7,853 bases of DNA from Treponema sp. GTDB taxonomy: Bacteria; Spirochaetota; Spirochaetia; Treponematales; Breznakiellaceae. The notes below the pieces were generated by a model. It worked only from the letters and a program-made list of their open reading frames with translations, did not search any database and was not told the DNA's origin. Location: contig JAISBK010000007.1 of assembly GCA_031266255.1 (NCBI GenBank), positions 1-7,853 on the forward strand. The letters run 5' to 3'. This document shows, in pieces, positions 5,754 to 7,853 of the stretch. The position numbers were made by a program, and so were the translations under genes. The stretch's first letter is position 1. The number at the start of each line of letters is the position of its first letter.

Positions 5754-7052
5754 TCATTGAGCCAGGTCTTCTGCTCGTGCGATGTATCCCAAGACCGCAG
5801 TAGCTGCAGCGGAAGCAGGACTCATCAGATGAACCATGCCTCCCTTGCCCATACGGCCGTAAAAGTTACGGTTCGTGGTAGCCGCGCATACCTCCCCGGA
5901 GGCCAACACCCCATTGGACATACCCAGACATGCCCCGCAGGTCGGGTTCGTAATACAGAAACCAGCGTCTTGGAACCGCGAGATGAGTCCTTCCTTGAGG
6001 GCCTGAGTATATACCCCGGGGGTAGCAGGGGAAAGGATTGCCCTCACTCGCGGACTGACCTTTTGTCCCTGTATCACCTGTGCAGCCTCTCGGAGATCTT
6101 CAATACGGCCATTGGTACAGGAACCAATATACACCTGATCCACCTCGGTACCCCGCAATTCCCTGATGGGTTTAACCTGATCCGGTTTATACCCTACCGT
6201 GGCCAAAGGCTCAAGGTCAGTACAATCAAGGCTTACCACGCCGGCATAAATCGCATCATCATCACTCCACCATTGCGTAAACCCAGCCAGAGCCTCTGCT
6301 TTGGTCTGGTAGGTCTTATCCCCCTCCGGGCCAATGAAGGGCCAGAGGTACTCCACCGTGGTTTTATCCGGCATACAAACCCCGGAAGTTGCCCCTGCTT
6401 CAACCGCCATGTTACAGAGGGTCATCCTACCTTCCATACTCAAGCCGTCAAGGACCGGCCCCCGGAATTCCATCACCTTATCGGTTGCCCCGGCAACCCC
6501 AAGCTGGGCGATCACCGCCAGGATCGCATCCTTGGCAAAGACCCCCGAGGGAAGGGTACCGGTAAGCCGGATTTGCAAAGTTTCGGGCTTCTTGAACGCA
6601 CAGACCCCCTTGAGGATCCCCACCTCCAGGTCGGTGGTTCCGACCCCTGCGGCAAACGCCCCGAATGCGCCGTGGGTACAGGTATGGCTGTCTCCCATGA
6701 TAACCGTGTATCCGGGCCTCACAAAGCCTTTTTCAGGGAAGAGAGCGTGACAGACCCCGTTTCTGCCAATGTCAAAAAAGTCAGGGATTCCCTGCCGTTT
6801 GACCCAATCCCGCAGAATCTTTCCCTGTTCCGCGGTTTTTGAATCTTTGGCAGGACTCACATGGTCTATGACCACCTTAATCTTCAAAGGATCAAAGACC
6901 TGATCCAGGTGTTTGCTCACCAGATCACTGAGCGCAATAGGCGTGGTTATCTCATGACAAAATACCCGATCCAATCTCAACACCCAGGTTTCACCGAAGG
7001 GCCGATCCGCTACATGGGTATCAAATATCTTTTCCGCTAAGGTTTTACCCAT
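5754..7052 (-). CDS. leuC: 3-isopropylmalate dehydratase large subunit (or close relative)
   Basis: A 432-residue [4Fe-4S] hydro-lyase subunit, partner of LeuD. Visible: MGKTLAEKI at the N terminus; DHVSP (63-67); GDSHTCTHGAFGAF (120-133); cluster ligands Cys312 in GSCTNGR and Cys372/Cys375 in NPTCGACLG; and substrate-binding NRNF (394-397) with GRMGKGG. The length matches the short LeuC class (~420) that includes archaeal and many anaerobe enzymes; these pair with a short LeuD, as here. The frame runs upstream to 7232, but ATG 7052 has a textbook GGAGGTG 6 bases away and gives the family N terminus, while the upstream part overlaps the xre gene. Paralogues of this class include homoaconitase and other malate-type dehydratases. 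No leuA or leuB is in the window, so the pathway is inferred. Confidence 0.92.
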   Translation of the reverse strand: MGKTLAEKIFDTHVADRPFGETWVLRLDRVFCHEITTPIALSDLVSKHLDQVFDPLKIKVVIDHVSPAKDSKTAEQGKILRDWVKRQGIPDFFDIGRNGVCHALFPEKGFVRPGYTVIMGDSHTCTHGAFGAFAAGVGTTDLEVGILKGVCAFKKPETLQIRLTGTLPSGVFAKDAILAVIAQLGVAGATDKVMEFRGPVLDGLSMEGRMTLCNMAVEAGATSGVCMPDKTTVEYLWPFIGPEGDKTYQTKAEALAGFTQWWSDDDAIYAGVVSLDCTDLEPLATVGYKPDQVKPIRELRGTEVDQVYIGSCTNGRIEDLREAAQVIQGQKVSPRVRAILSPATPGVYTQALKEGLISRFQDAGFCITNPTCGACLGMSNGVLASGEVCAATTNRNFYGRMGKGGMVHLMSPASAAATAVLGYIARAEDLAQ

Positions 7053-7056
7053 AATA

Positions 7057-7063
7057 CACCTCC
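7057..7063 (-). promoter_or_regulatory. Strong ribosome binding site that fixes the leuC start
   Basis: GGAGGTG on the minus strand, with the GGAGG core 6 bases before ATG 7052. It lies in the 40-bp gap after the xre stop codon. Confidence 0.85.
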
Positions 7064-7092
7064 ATAATTGATGGCTTCTTTCTGCTGCCGGT

Positions 7093-7683
7093 TTAATGCC
7101 CGCAGGCTGTTCCCCATGCTCCTTTAGGCGGGGAGATGATCCATAGTACCTGAAGCAGCTCAGTACCGGTGTTGGCCAGTACATGCGGGGCATCCGATCG
7201 AAAACTGATGGAATCCCCAGGAACCAGTTCATAGGTGTGGTTTCCCACGCTCAATGCCGCTTTCCCTGCTTCAACCATACCCAGTTCCCAGCCCTGATGA
7301 CCGTATTCGGTGCTTCCGGTTTGGGATCCTGGTTCAATCGTGATACAATATGCCTCAATACCCCCAAGGTGATCCTGCCCCTCAAGCTGTGCCAGCCGTT
7401 CGTACCGGATCCCCGGTTTGGTAAAAGAGACCCGTTCATGACGCTTGGTGAGCTTCACCGGACGTTCCCGGCGATAATCTGCAAAAAGATACGCCAAGTC
7501 CATATCCAAGGCATCTGCCAAGGCCAAAAGGGTATCCAAGGCAGGAGAAACCCGATTCCGCTCAATTTGGGAAACCAGGCTCTCACTTACCCCAGCACGG
7601 TCCGCTACTTCCCGCAAGGTAAGGGATCGCCGCTCTCGAAAGGAGCGTAGTTTCTCACCAAATTTTTCTGTTGAATAAGTCAT
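7093..7683 (-). CDS. XRE-family regulator with C-terminal cupin sensor domain
   Basis: A 196-residue cytoplasmic transcription factor. Residues 8-66 are an HTH_3/Cro-CI domain: LRSFRERRSLTLREVADRAG, then the recognition helix around SESLVSQIERNR (33-44) and PALDTLLALADALDM. Residues 108-186 form a cupin-2 barrel with PGSQTGSTEYGHQGWE (His129, Glu133), the turn EAGKAALSVG, and PGDSISFRSDAPH (155-167). This is the MerR-sized XRE-cupin layout in which the cupin binds a small-molecule effector. It is the first gene of the operon, 40 bp before leuC, under a near-consensus promoter with an overlapping inverted repeat, so it probably controls itself and leuCD. AGGAA (7691-7687) is only 3 bases from the ATG, rather close. 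Family sure; ligand unknown. Confidence 0.92.
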   Translation of the reverse strand: MTYSTEKFGEKLRSFRERRSLTLREVADRAGVSESLVSQIERNRVSPALDTLLALADALDMDLAYLFADYRRERPVKLTKRHERVSFTKPGIRYERLAQLEGQDHLGGIEAYCITIEPGSQTGSTEYGHQGWELGMVEAGKAALSVGNHTYELVPGDSISFRSDAPHVLANTGTELLQVLWIISPPKGAWGTACGH

Positions 7684-7693
7684 GGGTTCCTGT

Positions 7694-7730
7694 CTTTAAG
7701 TATACTGCAATAGATATAGTATAATTAAAG
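7694..7730. promoter_or_regulatory. Candidate operator: 13-bp inverted repeat over the xre promoter
   Basis: Left arm CTTTAAGTATACT (7694-7706) and right arm AGTATAATTAAAG (7718-7730) pair at 12 of 13 positions across an 11-bp spacer; centre to centre is 24 bp. The right arm contains the -10 hexamer, the spacer holds the predicted start, and the left arm lies in the leader. This is where a repressor or autoregulator would sit. A third half-site-like AAAGTATAG is at 7727-7735. Confidence 0.6.
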
Positions 7731-7746
7731 TATAGAATGAGGTCAA
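7718..7746 (-). promoter_or_regulatory. Sigma70-type promoter of the xre-leuC-leuD operon
   Basis: On the minus strand, -35 TTGACC (7746-7741) and -10 TATACT (7723-7718) are separated by exactly 17 bp, with five of six matches to consensus at each. The start is predicted near 7711, giving a leader of about 28 nt before the xre ATG. Confidence 0.8.
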
Positions 7747-7830
7747 TCCCGTGTTGCAGGTTCAGAGCTGACAATGCCTTCCTGAGTATGGTACCATGAG
7801 GAACAGATATTTCCTTTTAGGAGCACGAGC

Positions 7831-7836
7831 ATTATA
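7831..7836 (-). promoter_or_regulatory. Possible second upstream -10 element at the window edge
   Basis: A perfect TATAAT on the minus strand, but its -35 would lie at or beyond the window end, so it cannot be judged. Stretch 7747-7853 holds no gene I can support; it contains a 10-bp palindrome ATGGTACCAT (7788-7797). Confidence 0.2.
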
Positions 7837-7853
7837 ACAGAAAAAGTTGCCGA

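Noticed and set aside
5757..6842. 361-residue open frame on the + strand inside leuC
   Set aside because: It is antisense to a strongly conserved LeuC, has no ribosome site or recognisable domain, and is rich in His/Pro/Arg/Gly as expected from the complement of GC-rich codons.
7053..7232. Longer leuC start at 7232 (60 extra residues)
   Set aside because: The extension overlaps the xre gene in another frame, has no family similarity, and ATG 7052 has an ideal GGAGGTG site and the conserved MGKTLAEKI start.
7821..7853. Start of a + strand gene with ATT start codon after TAGGAG
   Set aside because: Only seven codons are visible and the start codon is rare, so it cannot be judged within the window.
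1..7853. CRISPR array, tRNA, intact transposase or phage genes
   Set aside because: No regularly spaced direct repeats, tRNA-like cloverleaf, or transposase/integrase motifs were seen on either strand.

Overview
The window reads as ordinary bacterial chromosome with an accessory edge at the left. The best guess is a spirochaete of the Treponema group. That rests on the pairing of a GLUG-repeat surface protein with a divergent AraC regulator and on general protein resemblance. It is an inference from memory, not a search. The layout SRP RNA - dnaX - ybaB - recR also occurs in Firmicutes such as Bacillus subtilis (scr-dnaX-yaaK-recR), so it does not settle the taxonomy.

Left part (1-1825, + strand): the 3' end of a large glycine-rich GLUG-repeat protein, probably a secreted beta-helix, is followed after 61 bp by an AraC/XylS-family regulator. 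Codon use in the repeat gene is AT-richer than in the housekeeping genes to the right. Positions 1826-2242 hold no convincing gene. They contain several inverted repeats and one minus-strand frame preceded by a very strong Shine-Dalgarno-like sequence; this may be decayed sequence.

Centre (2243-5039, + strand): a good sigma70-type promoter drives a small bacterial SRP RNA (4.5S-type, ffs) at about 2278-2406. Its closing helix runs straight into a T8 tract, so the RNA appears to end on its own terminator. It is followed by dnaX (clamp-loader tau/gamma subunit), ybaB (nucleoid-associated protein) and recR (recombination mediator). YbaB and RecR overlap by ATGA, so these two are almost certainly translationally coupled, and all three probably form one operon ending in a hairpin at 5019-5039. 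The true dnaX start is 2434; a longer open frame from 2296 runs back through the SRP RNA and should not be used.

Right part (5046-7746, - strand): a three-gene operon reading leftward with an XRE-family regulator carrying a C-terminal cupin domain, then leuC and leuD (large and small subunits of an isopropylmalate dehydratase-type hydro-lyase). It has a near-consensus promoter at 7718-7746. A 13-bp inverted repeat (12 of 13 bases paired) overlaps the -10 and the predicted transcription start, as expected of an autoregulatory operator. A strong hairpin plus T5 closes the operon at 5046-5066, back to back with the recR terminator. No leuA or leuB is present, so the dehydratase may serve leucine synthesis or a related C4-C7 hydroxyacid pathway controlled by whatever the cupin senses.

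No CRISPR array, intact insertion sequence, tRNA or phage gene was seen. The most useful leads are the XRE-cupin operator with its isolated leuCD operon, the self-terminating SRP gene with the apparently leaderless dnaX behind it, and the unexplained stretch 1826-2242.
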